Under the pieces are notes generated by a model. That model was not told the origin of the DNA and searched no databases. It saw nothing but the letters and a program-made list of their open reading frames with translations. This document shows positions 33,093-44,045 of a DNA stretch of 64,000 nt, in pieces (position 1 is the stretch's first letter; each line of letters starts with the position of its first letter). This DNA is from Procambarus clarkii (Eukaryota; Arthropoda; Malacostraca; Decapoda; Cambaridae), in the NCBI RefSeq assembly GCF_040958095.1, contig NC_091188.1, positions 37,603,102 through 37,667,101 on the forward strand. The letters are read 5' to 3'. The position numbers were made by a program, and so were the translations under genes.

Positions 33093-33138
33093 TCCGCATA
33101 TACTTTATACACATACATATACATATACGTACATATAC

Positions 33139-33173
<35 letters not shown>

Positions 33174-33190
33174 CACACACATGCATGCAC
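33093..33190. repeat. ACATAT-rich low-complexity tract
   Basis: Irregular ACATATAC and ATACATAC units lie just downstream of the 3' end of the RNase-H LINE fragment. Confidence 0.8.
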
Positions 33191-33199
33191 ATACATTTG

Positions 33200-34451
33200 T
33201 CTTGATTTGATTGTTGCCGCCGAAGGCGGCTAGTTTATTGTGCACCCCATACTCATCCTGTGAGCGGTAGCGCAAAAGCATTACAGAGGGCACAAAAGGT
33301 CTTTATCAGACCTCATCTTAGATTATTACATAAACAATTTCTTCAATCCTTCACACCTTATAGATACAATGTCAGCTAGTTACAGAGAAAGTGCTATTAC
33401 AAGAGCTACATATTTACAGTAAGTCATCATACATTAATGATAGGTCTTATCGCTAATACATAATAGTTTGACCAATGGGGATATTACAGAGTCATAGGGG
33501 AGCTTCTGTTTATTATTAGTCCTCACAATACACTACTTGTTTCTGAATCTCATATGTCGTTCATCTACTGGAAGCAAAATGTGGATACAGTGCAAGGATT
33601 TCAGGTAATTTATCCATGGTAATAAGATAGGTTGCCATATCATACAGAGTGAGCTTAGATTTATCTCTAAAAGGCTCAATTTTACAACAATCCAAGATAT
33701 AGTGTTCGAGTGTGTGTCCCTGCCTATGTCCACACACTTTACACTTTACTTCATCTAGATCCCTATACAAGCCCAACTGCCAGAGATACTTGTAGCCAAG
33801 TCTTATACGAGCTGTGACAACATCTGTTAGTCTACTGACTTTGTTACTTGCCCCATACACATGTTTCTCTTCACACATTTCATTGTGATGAACAATGGAC
33901 CTGCTAGTTCCAGTTTGCACTGTTCTACTTTCTTCAAATCCATCCAGGAGTTCTCGTCTAATGACACTTTTAAGGGACCTATTTGATAACTCAAGATTCC
34001 ATTCAATACTGTCTTTATTTACTGCAGCCTTAGCAAGGGCGTCAACTTTGTCATGTTCCTGCATGCCAATGTGAGAAGGAATCCACAACATTTTTATATT
34101 TACCCCCTTGCTAAGTACGCTTATATATCTATGTCTGGCTTCTGAGACAAGCACGTTATTACTTGATTGCAAACTGTTTATTGCTCGTAGTGAGGATAGG
34201 GAGTCAGAAATAATTAAGCTGTCTACTTCAGTGTTGTCAATAATTTCGAGTGCTACCAGTATCGCTACCAATTCGGCTTGCATTGTGGACGCCCAGTTAC
34301 TAATTCGGATATTTCTTTGAATTGTGCTGCCATCGGGCTGATGAGCAACAACAGCACTTCCTGCCTTCCCTGTAGCTGTATTGAGTGATCCGTCTCTTTT
34401 ACTCTGACAGGGTGAAATAGCTGATAGAGAAACTAGTGTGCAATTAAGCAC
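33200..34451 (-). pseudogene. LINE 3' fragment with RNase H domain (I-like), copy 1
   Basis: The minus-strand ORF 34451-33561 (296 codons) starts inside an RNase H domain. The four expected acidic positions are seen: D in KRDGSL, E in QAELVAILVAL, D in LIISDSLSSL and D in GMQEHDKVDALAK; LWIPSHIG is the usual handle motif. A C-terminal zinc-binding stretch follows (CKVCGHRQGHTLEHYILDC). The RT and endonuclease are missing (5' truncated). About 360 bp of 3' UTR follows to 33200. RNase H in LINEs of the I group degrades the RNA of the RNA-DNA hybrid. Confidence 0.8.
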
Positions 34452-35655
34452 TTAATCACTGAAGGTGATTAAGGTGCTTTCACAAGCTCAGGTTATATAG
34501 TTACATCACATACATACATTGTATAATTGATACATTACATGGTCAATATTGGGTACAAGTCCAATATATCATCAAGTGTTCCAGTATTCATATAGTAGTT
34601 ATAGAGTTCAGCATACCTTAGCCCAGGAGGGCGAAAGTCAGTCAGTATGGGACATTCTACAATATAATGTTCAAGATAGTGCATGTTTTCTCTTTCACAA
34701 AGTTGACACATTATGTACTCGACATTTGGGTTTTGAGAAAGCTGCCAGATACGTCTATATCCCAGGCGTATTCTGGCCACTATAACATCACATTGCCGGG
34801 TTCTTGTTCTATTAGTCCCATATGTGAATATCTCCTCACGATATCTATCATAATATTTAATGCTACAACTTTCAGGTCTTTGTGAATTTGTTAGGTCGGT
34901 GAGATCTTCATTAGATATTTGTTTAAGTATTCTCTTTGTCACTGCTAATGAAACACCCATATCAATTTCTACCACTGGTTTTCTGCAGGCTGACTTAGCA
35001 AGCATATCAACAGTGTCATGCCTTGAGATGCCAACATGTGATGGTATCCATAGGAATTTAATTTCAAATCTGTTTTCTTTAGCAGCTAAAACATTCATTG
35101 GAATATCACTGACAATTTTCTGGGTGTCACTACTATGTGCGTTCAATGCCAGGAGTGCACTCTGCGAGTCACAGTATATAAGTCCACTGCCTTTGTCTTT
35201 TAAAAATTCAGTGGCAAGGTATATGCCTGCAAGTTCGGTTTGAGTTGTACTTGCCCAGTCATTGACGCGCTTCATTGCTGTATGTACGAGAGAAGATTGT
35301 TCAAATATATTACAAGCACACCCGGTACATCGTCCACCTTCTTCTACAGAGCCGTTGGTATAGCACTGATACACATCGTTACCCATACCCTGAGTACTTT
35401 CAGTGATGCTGCACAGTGTTAACTGTTTTAATAATGTAGAGTGTTCACTATCATTCTTGGGCGCATTTACAAAATCAACTGCTAGATCCCAGTTATCCCA
35501 TGGAGTACTTGGTTGATTAATCGTTAAATAAGTTGGGTACATATTTAATATTTTGATGGAGTTGGCTACCTTGTAGAACCAAAGTACATAATCAGATTTC
35601 GCTCTTCTTCTATAGACCTCAGGTGAGTGCAGCATATTAGAAAGTTTAGCTTAAA
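34452..35655 (-). pseudogene. LINE 3' fragment with RNase H domain (I-like), copy 2
   Basis: The minus-strand ORF 35635-34535 (366 codons) carries RNase H: YTNGSVEEGG, QTELAGIYLATEF, LIYCDSQSAL, LWIPSHVGISRHDTVDMLAK. The first catalytic Asp is replaced by Asn (YTNGS rather than YTDGS), so the nuclease should be inactive. A zinc motif follows (CQLCERENMHYLEHYIVEC). A stop lies directly upstream at about 35655, where the copy is truncated. It is clearly related to but diverged from copy 1, in the same orientation. Confidence 0.8.
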
Positions 35656-36037
35656 ACTTCATGTGTTGTCGAGATCAGCGGCAGAGGCAGTCTTGCCTTA
35701 GTTCTGTCGTTGTTGATGTTGACTCTTCAACACACAACACTTCCCCTTCACAGTACATACTTGAATGCTCTAACCTTCTAAACAAACGTGACCTACCTTT
35801 GTTCTGACCTGACCTATCTCCTTTTCTTTGTCTTACCTTCCTCTTATTCTTACCTCATCCCATTTATCCTTCACCCCATCCTTACACTCTTCCCCATTTG
35901 TACCATTCATTCTATTCTTACCTTCCACCTTACTCTTACCTCCTTTTAGAAATTACCTTCTTCTCTTACCTCCTCCTCACCTCACTCACCTCCTCACCTC
36001 CTCCTTATTTATTGGTTCGTGTCTTCCTCCCCTCCTT
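35656..36037. other. Pyrimidine-rich stretch without a gene
   Basis: From about 35815 the sequence is mostly C and T (CTTACCTCCTCCTCACC and similar) for about 200 bp. No coding features. Confidence 0.6.
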
Positions 36038-36095
36038 ACGGGCTATTCATGCCCGTGCCACCTCTTGGGTGGCTTAATCTTTATCAATCAATCCT
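36038..36095 (+). repeat. Short hairpin-bearing repeat
   Basis: GGGCTATTCATGCCCG and CCACCTCTTGGGTGG are two perfect hairpins, followed by CTTAATCTTTATCAATCAAT. This is the cleanest of three copies. Confidence 0.65.
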
Positions 36096-36179
36096 CCCCT
36101 CCATAGCCCGTGCTACATGCAAATGTTGTCCCAGTACCTGCGTCTAAAACAACAACTTCACTTTCTCACAAATGTCTTC

Positions 36180-36245
36180 ATAATGGTCCACGACGGACCG
36201 AAACGTCTTGTTTCCATCTTCTGATGTGTAGTTTGGTCATCATAT
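36180..36245 (+). repeat. Degraded hammerhead-like family 2 copy
   Basis: GGTCCACGACGGACC and GAAACGTC are kept, but the first core strand reads TTCATAA. The tail GTAGTTTGGTCATCATAT resembles other copies. Confidence 0.6.
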
Positions 36246-36664
36246 CTTCGGCTTCTGCTAATGATATTACATCAGGTTTCGTTAGGCCTTTTCTTCAGTT
36301 CATCCGCTTTCTTTGACATTCCCTCAGCATCTGTGTATCCAATTTTGTCAGGCTCTTCGTTGATACTATGTTCTCTATATGAGCAGCTCCTAGTCTGGCT
36401 AGAGGCACTGAGTTGGTTCAGGTGTAGATGATATGGAAAGGGATGGTTTGAATGGTTGGAGGGGATAGGCAGGGATAGGCAGGAAGGTCTGCGAGAAAGT
36501 GAGAGTTATTGGGAAGGATTGGTTAGGGGGGGAGAGATGGGGAATTGGAGGTTGGGATTGGGGTAAAGGATATATGTTGTGGAACAGGAATTATTGGGGA
36601 GGAATGTGGGAAACGGAATGGGGGGGTTGATAGATGGGTGATGGGAGAGTGGTATAGGTTTAGT

Positions 36665-36936
36665 TGGGGGGGGGTTATCTTGAGGTTATCTTCAGGTTAT
36701 CTTGAGATGATTTCGTGGCTTAACGTCCCCGACCAGTCTTCCTTTTTGTTATATCCCCCCCCCAGGAAGCATCCCATAGCAGCTGTCTAACTCCCAGGTA
36801 CCTATTTACTGCTAGGTAACAGGAGCATCAGGGTGAAAGAAACATTTTGCCAATTTGTCTCTGCCTCCACCGGGGATCGAGCCCGGAATCTTAGGTCTAC
36901 GAATGCGAAGCGCTGTCCACCCAGCTGTCAGGCGCC
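36665..36936 (-). mobile_element. SINE A1, full copy
   Basis: Tail TTATCTTGAGGTTATCTTC, a shortened CGACCAG segment, the central domain, and a tRNA-like head with B-box complement GGGGATCGAGCCC. Minus orientation. Confidence 0.88.
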
Positions 36937-37080
36937 CTATCAGCCTCCCATCAGCCTCTGGAAGGGGGAGGGGGGAGAAATGTGTGTGTGGGGCCTGGGT
37001 TAATTACTCGTTGTCAACACTGACTACTGGTTGTAAATGTAGGCCTATCTGACTGTTCTTTAAGTAATTTCTCAGCTTCT

Positions 37081-37132
37081 TGCCCCCTCCTCCTCCTCCT
37101 CCTCCTCCTCCTCCTCCTCCTCCTCCTCCTCA
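37081..37132. repeat. TCC trinucleotide microsatellite
   Basis: About 15 CTC/TCC units. Confidence 0.95.
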
Positions 37133-37216
37133 TTCCATACAGTTGACTGGTTACTTCTGAGGCTGATGGGAAGTGATGCTGGTGTCTTTAATCAGTTCGT
37201 CCTCCTAAGGTTCCCC

Positions 37217-37392
37217 AACGTTCAGAAAACGGTCAATTTAAAGTGGTCTCTCCTAACCTGCCAGAGGACCTAAAACAGAAAACGGGACAGTTCGTCACTT
37301 TCGCTAGCCGCTTCCATTTTCTAGTACGACGATTTTTGGCCGTATGTAACGCCTACGAGTGAAAAGCGACGTTCTCTGTAGGAGGACAGGTG
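37217..37392 (+). repeat. Dispersed repeat E, single-unit copy
   Basis: Starts GGTCAATTTAAAGTGGTCTC, passes through CCTAACCTGCCAGAGGACC and CGCTTCCATTTTCTAGTA, and ends CGACGTTCTCTGTAGGAGG. The second copy at 41493-41925 has its first 53 bp amplified. Confidence 0.85.
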
Positions 37393-37429
37393 TGTTCCAT
37401 TGTTGTCCCTCTTCTCTCTTCTTCCACAC

Positions 37430-37592
<163 letters not shown>

Positions 37593-37771
37593 TCCTCCTA
37601 CTTGTTCTTTCCTCTACTGTCCTATCTTCTTTTTATCGTCTTTATTCACGTCAAATTCAAGCTAAACGTTTATGCAGCCTTCTGAAGATCCTCCAGTTAC
37701 CTTTGTGTCTCATCAACTTGTGTACCTGAATGGTACCTACAGTGTTCTAGAGTTCTGCTACTCTCCAAGGT

Positions 37772-38338
37772 ACCTGGGGCCAGATTCACGAAGCAGTTAC
37801 GCAAGCACTTCCGAATCTGGGGCCAGGATCACGAAGCAGTTACGTATGCACTTACGAACCTGGGGCCAGATTCACGAAGCAGTTACGTAGGCATTTACGA
37901 ATCTGGAGCCAGATTCACGAAGCAGTTACGCAAGCACTTACGAACCTAGGGCCAGATTCACGAAGCAGATACGCAAGCACTTACGAACCTGGGGTCAGAT
38001 TCACGAAGCAGTTGCGCAAACACTTACGAACCTGGGACCAGATTCACGAAACAGTTACACAATCATTTACGAACCTGGGACCAGATTCCCGAAGCAGTTA
38101 CGCAAGTACTTACGAACGTGTACATCTTTCCTCAATCTTTGACGGCTTTGGTTACATTTATTAAACAGTTTACAAGCATGAAAACTTGCCAATCAACTGT
38201 TGTTATTGTTATAAACAGCCTCCTGGTGCTTCGGAGCTCATTAACTGTTTAATAATTGTAAACAAAGCCGCCAAAGATTGAGAAAAGATGTACAGGTTCG
38301 TAAGTGCTTGCGTAACTGCATCGTAAATCTGGCCCCAG
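37772..38338. mobile_element. MITE-like inverted-repeat element with one end amplified eightfold
   Basis: The left end consists of about eight tandem copies (about 43 bp each) of the terminal repeat GGGCCAGATTCACGAAGC...GCACTTACGAACCT. The interior follows (CGGCTTTGGTTACATTTATT to GTAAACAAAGCCGCC, itself a long inverted repeat). The right end carries one inverted terminal copy ending ATCTGGCCCC. The single-copy form is at 46742-47043. No transposase ORF. Confidence 0.85.
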
Positions 38339-38474
38339 GTACCAAGTACCAGGCTTGTCTTACGAGAGCTTGGTCCAACACTCTTTTTTCTTTAAAAGAT
38401 CCACTTGTTCCGTCATTACTTCCTTTACTTCATGGTAGGATATTGAACAGCCGAGGACACATGATGTTCAAACT

Positions 38475-38740
38475 GTCTCCGTGGTGTAGTGGTAAGACAC
38501 TCGCCTGGCGTTCCGCGAGCGCTTTGTCATGGGTTCGTATCCTGGCCGGGGAGGATTTACTGGGCTCAATTCCTTAACTGTAGCCTCTGTTTAACTTAAC
38601 AGTAAAATGTGTACTTGGTTGTAACAACGATTCTTCGCGGCAGGGGATCGTATTCCAGGGACCATAGGATTAAGGACTTGCCCGAAACGCTACGCGTACT
38701 AGTGGCTGTACAAGGATGTAACAACTCTTGTATATATCTC
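38475..38740 (+). mobile_element. SINE D (tRNA-derived), full copy
   Basis: A-box region TGGTGTAGTGGTAAGACAC and B box GGGTTCGTATCC are followed by GGCCGGGGAGGA, the weakly conserved central domain, then GCCCGAAACGCTACGCG and a TTGTATATAT tail. A second full copy is at 54598-54865. Confidence 0.85.
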
Positions 38741-38944
38741 AAAAAAAAACACACACACACACACACACAAAAATACTGTGTTTTGTGAATGTGCCTGTGG
38801 CACCTCTGTTCTTCACTGGCTCTAGTTTGTATTTCCTACCAAGTTGTTCGCTCCAATATGTTGTTATTTTACTGGGCAAATTTTGGACTTGGACCTCCAG
38901 TATTTTATATTACACACAGAAATCACAATAACGTGATGCATCAA

Positions 38945-39135
38945 TGAACAAATCCACAAGGGCCGTGACGAGGATTCGAACCTACGTCTGAGAGCATCCC
39001 AGACACTGCCTTAATCGCATGAGCTAAAACATGGTTTCAACTCTTTTGACCATGTCGTAGCTCAGTCGATTAAGTCAGCGTCTGGGATGCTCACAGACGT
39101 AAATTCGAGCCTTAATCAAGCCCATCGAGGATTTG
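38945..39135. repeat. Inverted pair of tRNA-like sequences
   Basis: The minus-strand copy (CACAAGGGCCGTGACGAGG...) and the plus-strand copy (GTCGTAGCTCAGTCGATTAA...) meet at CTCTTTTGACCATG. Same family as 1695-1930 and the single copy at 40165-40262. Confidence 0.8.
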
Positions 39136-39460
39136 TTCTGTATTTTACATGTATATACTCAAGCCATCTTCCTGCCTGGGTAGACCCTATTGTGATGGTC
39201 GTCAATAGTCACTTAGATATTCTTAAACATTCTTAGGCCAAGTATAGCACACATATGTACTATATTAGGCCTCAGATATCGTGAATTAGGCCTAGGGAAG
39301 GTTAGGTTAAGGGTAGTTTAGTTTGTCAAAGCAACACAAGTAATAAATAGTTTTCCGGTTTGTCCAACTCAATAGTGCCGATTTCTACTTTCTAATTACG
39401 TTGTTCGTCGGTGTATATACTGTGGTCTTCATCGTTACTATAAGTACTACCAAAACAGGA
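39136..39460. other. Unique stretch without a gene
   Basis: Ordinary composition, one GGTTAGGTTAAGGG string, no repeat shared elsewhere in the window. Confidence 0.5.
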
Positions 39461-39462
39461 GG

Positions 39463-39712
39463 ATGATCTTGAAGTTTTCTTGAGATGATTTCGGGGTTTT
39501 AGTGTCCCCGCGGCCCGGTCCTCGACCAGGCCTCCACCCCCAGGAAGCAGCCCGTGACAGCTGACTAACACCCAGGTACCTATTTACTGCTAGGTAACAG
39601 AGGCATCAGGGTGAAAGAAACTCTGTCCATCGTTTCTCGCCGGCGCCCGGGATCGAACCCGGGTCTACAGGATCACGCGTCTAGTGTTCTGTCCGCTCAG
39701 TCACCGGCTCCA
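39463..39712 (-). mobile_element. SINE A2, full copy
   Basis: Tail TTGAAGTTTTCTTGAGATG, then GCGGCCCGGTCCTCGACC, the central domain, B-box complement GGGATCGAACCCGGG and a head ending CACCGGCTCC. Minus orientation. Confidence 0.9.
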
Positions 39713-39749
39713 CCTCTGAGCTGTTATATAATACTTCTTTCGTCTCCTC

Positions 39750-39937
39750 TCTGAAACAAATGGGCAGAGTTTCGTTCACCCTGATGCGCATGTTCACCTA
39801 GCAGTAAATAGGTACCTGGGAGTTAGACAGCTGCTACAGGCTGCTTCCTGAGGATGTGTAACAAAAAGGTGGCCTGGTCGAGGACCGGGCCGCGGGGACG
39901 CTAAGCCCCGAAACCATCTCAAGATAACCTTAAGATC
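39750..39937 (+). mobile_element. SINE A, head-less copy
   Basis: Starts at AAACAAATGGGCAGAGTTTC and runs through the central domain and CGAGGACCGGGCCGCGG to CAAGATAACC. The tRNA head is missing. Confidence 0.88.
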
Positions 39938-40164
39938 CTTTCTAGAGAGAGTACATTTGGAGAGCTTCGAGACGCTCCCAATAATTTAGGTGTTTTATCT
40001 CATCTAATGCGTGTCGTATATGTTCTCTGTATTCCCTCTATTTCAGCAACCTCTCCTGCTCTGAAGGGGGAAGTGAGTACTGAGCAGCACTCGAGACGGG
40101 ACAACACCAGTGATCTGAATAATATGCGCATTGTGAGAGGGACTTGAAACTTCTCATAATCATA

Positions 40165-40262
40165 ATTTTCACCATGTCGTAGCTCAGTCGATTAAGGCAG
40201 CGTCAGGGATCCTCTCGGTCGTAGGTTCGAACTCTCGTCACGGTCCTTGTGGATTTGTTCTC
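40165..40262 (+). repeat. tRNA-like repeat, single copy
   Basis: CATGTCGTAGCTCAGTCG (A box region) and GTAGGTTCGAACTC (B box) are followed by CCTTGTGGATTTGTTC. It is a single copy of the element seen as inverted pairs elsewhere. Confidence 0.7.
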
Positions 40263-40374
40263 ATAATTCATTCTACAATTGTTCCAGATATTTGCTAGGT
40301 AATGTTCCATGTACGTAAGGTCGTCATACATTATACTCCCACATCTTTTACACATTGCTTTCCTATCATGTCTG

Positions 40375-40513
40375 TTACCTAGCAGTAAAATAGGTACCTG
40401 GGTGTTAGTCAGCTGTCACGGGCTGCTTCCTGGGGGTGGAGGCCTGATCGAGGACCGGGCCGCAGGGACACTAAAAAAAAGCCCCGAAATCATCTCAAGA
40501 TAACCTCAAGATC
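40375..40513 (+). mobile_element. SINE A 3' half
   Basis: From CTAGCAGTAAAATAGGTACC through GAGGACCGGGCCGC to CAAGATAACCTCAAGATC. An A run (ACTAAAAAAAAGC) interrupts the CTAAGCCCCG segment. Confidence 0.88.
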
Positions 40514-40850
40514 ACGAGTAGATGTGATTGTGCCCTGTAGCCGGTGTTTCGTTTCACATCATGTTATTCTCTACTGCGGAATCAAAAACTTTATTAATTT
40601 CAGTTTGTAGTTTCTCTTCGTCTTTTCAGAAGCAATTTTCAGGCTGATTTTTGTGTCATCTGCAAAAGGTGGCACATTGTCTGGGTTTTATGACAATAAT
40701 AATTATAATTTGTATTTTGTCTATGATATGAGAGTCGGAAAGAGCACTGGTGCAAGGACTGTGCCCTGAGGCACAGCGCTTCTCATTGTGCTCACCCGCC
40801 AAACACACACCGAAACTACGACGTTGGTACAACGTTCGAACAAGTTTTAA

Positions 40851-41127
40851 CACCTCCTAACCAGTTATAACAACCAATATAGCAAGTTGTAACAACGTTC
40901 TAATACGTCGTAAACACGTTAAGCCAAGATGTAACAACTTTATTACAAGTTGTAACAAGCGGAAAATAGAGACAGTTTCGGTTTGTGTTTCCAGCTCAGA
41001 CTCCGTTTCCTTGGACTGGCTGGTACTTTTTTCTGGATTTTGTTTAAGAGGAAATTGAGTATCCATCATCTTGCTTCATCTGTTGCTTATATCAGTTTCG
41101 TTTGATGGCCAATCACTCTATGAGGCT
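40851..41127. other. Short unique stretch with weak tandem GTTGTAACAA motifs
   Basis: Diverged AGTTGTAACAACGTT-type units at 40790-40960. Otherwise nothing is recognised. Confidence 0.4.
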
Positions 41128-41393
41128 CCAGGGCGCCTGACAGCTGGGTGGACAGCGCTTCGGATTCGTAGTCCTGAGGTTCCGGGTTCGATCCCCGGTG
41201 GAGGCGGAGACAAATGGACAAAATGTTTCTTTCACCCTCGTGCCCTGTTACCTAGCAGTAAATAGGTACCTGGGAGTTAGACAGCTGCTACGGGCTGCTT
41301 CCTGGGGGATGTGTAACAAAAAGGAGGCCTGGTCGAGGACCGGGCCGCGAGGACGCTAAGCCCCGAAATCATCTCAAGATAACCTCAAGATGG
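41128..41393 (+). mobile_element. SINE A1, best full-length copy
   Basis: Head GCGCCTGACAGCTGGGTGG with B box GGGTTCGATCCCCGG, then AGACAAATGGACAAAATG, the central domain CTAGCAGTAAATAGGTACC, GCTGCTTCCTGGGGG, GAGGACCGGGCCGCGAGG and CAAGATAACCTCAAGATGG. This copy can serve as the reference for the family. Confidence 0.93.
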
Positions 41394-41492
41394 TCGCAGG
41401 GAACAATACTTAGCAGTAGGCTGTAGTGTTCTTGCACAATCACTCACTACAATGCCGCAATGTTCAAATGCATTTGCAAAGTCAGTGTCTAT

Positions 41493-41925
41493 CACATCAG
41501 CATTTAAGTGGTCTACTCCTAACCTGCCAGAAGACCTAAAACAGAAAAAGGTCAATTTAAAGTGGTCTACCCTAACCTGCCAGAAGACCTAAAACAGAAA
41601 ACGGTCAATTTAAAGTGGTCTACCCTAACCTGCCAGAAGACCCAAAACAGAAAACGGTCAATTTAAAGTGGTCTCTCCTAACCTGCCAGAGGACCTAAAA
41701 CAGAAAACGGTCAATTTAAAGTGGTCTACCCTAACCTGCCAGAAGACCTAAAACAGAAAACGGTCAATTTAAAGTGGTCTCCCCTAACCTACCAGAGGAC
41801 CCAAAACAGAAAACGGGACAGTACGTCACTTTCGCCAGCCGCTTCCATTTTCTAGTATGACCATTTCTGGTCGTATGTAACGCCTACGAGCGAAAAGTGA
41901 CGCTCATTGTAAGACGACAGGTTGC
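41493..41925 (+). repeat. Dispersed repeat E with a 53-bp tandem expansion
   Basis: About six 53-bp units (GGTCAATTTAAAGTGGTCTA, ending CCTAAAACAGAAAAC) are followed by the same downstream part as 37290-37392 (CGCTTCCATTTTCTAGTATG, ACGCCTACGAGCGAAAAG). Confidence 0.9.
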
Positions 41926-41933
41926 TTTCAAAA

Positions 41934-42180
41934 TCTTGAGGTTATCTTGAGACGATTTCGGGGCTTTAGTATCCCCGCGGCCCGGTCCTCGACCAGTCCT
42001 CCACCCCCAGGAAGCAGCGCGTGACAGCTGACTACTTCCCAGGTACCTATTTACTACTAGGTAACAGGGGCATCAGGGTGAAAGAAACTCTGTCCCATTG
42101 TTTCTCCCCGGCGCCCGGGATCGATCCCGGGACCACAGGATCACGTGCCCAGAGTGCTGTCTGCTCAGCCACCGGCTCCC
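41934..42180 (-). mobile_element. SINE A2, full copy
   Basis: TTGAGGTTATCTTGAGACG tail, GCGGCCCGGTCCTCGACC, central domain, GGGATCGATCCCGGG B-box region and a head ending GCCACCGGCTCCC. Minus orientation. Confidence 0.92.
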
Positions 42181-42923
<743 letters not shown>

Positions 42924-42975
42924 AGAGAGAGAGAGTCTCTTACTAGTCTACAGAGAGTCTTTATTTCTAGTCTAG

Positions 42976-42976
<1 letters not shown>

Positions 42977-43059
<83 letters not shown>
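42977..43059. repeat. TA microsatellite
   Basis: About 80 bp of TA, starting 57 bp after the CT tract. Confidence 0.98.
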
Positions 43060-43062
<3 letters not shown>

Positions 43063-43375
43063 GTGTATAGGTGTGCCTTAACAGGTGTACAGACAGATAG
43101 GCACATATATACATGTTTAAGACTCCACGTTCATGAGCGCCTCATAAAATGTTAATCTCAATGCCTTTTAACCGGCGATTTTTTGTGTGTGAAGTAATTA
43201 GCTATCAGTGGACATTATAGGATGGGAAAATGCTAATTGACCTAATTTTACCGGTAACGACCCATTAGCTACAGGTTGTTACGAATTTTACACGTCCTTA
43301 TAGACATTATATCATCTTAAGAATGGCGGGCAGTACTGCACTGTTCCCAGGCTTCCAGGAACTCACTGTTATTAT
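43060..43375. other. Short unique stretch without a gene
   Basis: No ORF, repeat or RNA gene is recognised between the TA tract and the ATT-rich run. Confidence 0.5.
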
Positions 43376-43440
43376 TATCAATATTATCAATATTATCATT
43401 ATTATCATTATTATCAGTAGTAGTAGTAGTAGCAGAAGTA
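43376..43440. repeat. ATT/AGT trinucleotide tract
   Basis: ATTATTATCA units followed by AGTAGTAGTAGTAGTAG. Confidence 0.95.
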
Positions 43441-43500
43441 TTAGTATTAAAATGAATATTATAAAACTTGTTTCATCTGACTACCTCTGTGTTTGCAAAG

Positions 43501-44000
43501 NNNNNNNNNNNNNNNNNNNNNNNNNNNNNNNNNNNNNNNNNNNNNNNNNNNNNNNNNNNNNNNNNNNNNNNNNNNNNNNNNNNNNNNNNNNNNNNNNNNN
43601 NNNNNNNNNNNNNNNNNNNNNNNNNNNNNNNNNNNNNNNNNNNNNNNNNNNNNNNNNNNNNNNNNNNNNNNNNNNNNNNNNNNNNNNNNNNNNNNNNNNN
43701 NNNNNNNNNNNNNNNNNNNNNNNNNNNNNNNNNNNNNNNNNNNNNNNNNNNNNNNNNNNNNNNNNNNNNNNNNNNNNNNNNNNNNNNNNNNNNNNNNNNN
43801 NNNNNNNNNNNNNNNNNNNNNNNNNNNNNNNNNNNNNNNNNNNNNNNNNNNNNNNNNNNNNNNNNNNNNNNNNNNNNNNNNNNNNNNNNNNNNNNNNNNN
43901 NNNNNNNNNNNNNNNNNNNNNNNNNNNNNNNNNNNNNNNNNNNNNNNNNNNNNNNNNNNNNNNNNNNNNNNNNNNNNNNNNNNNNNNNNNNNNNNNNNNN
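43501..44000. other. Assembly gap (500 N)
   Basis: Exactly 500 N bases, a conventional placeholder length, so the real size is unknown. Any ORF spanning it is an artefact. Confidence 1.
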
Positions 44001-44002
44001 GG

Positions 44003-44045
44003 TTAGCATTGTAAATGTCTGGCCACGTCTGTGGTAGAAAATAAT
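44003..44045. repeat. Inverted fragment of the LINE 3'-UTR repeat
   Basis: TTAGCATTGTAAATGTCTGG and CCACGTCTGTGGTAGA are the complement of the first 43 bases of 225-400 and 32805-32975. The gap hides the rest. Confidence 0.7.

Larger units (their letters stand above)
39945..40850 (-). pseudogene. LINE fragment, third subfamily, with nested SINEs
   Basis: The minus strand at the right end encodes RSAVPQGTVLAPVLF (RT motif) and further along SLKIASEKTKR. The leftmost part corresponds to the C-terminal region. It is interrupted by a tRNA-like insertion (40165-40262) and a SINE A tail part (40375-40513). Many stops. The catalytic FADD is not readable in one frame. Confidence 0.6.
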
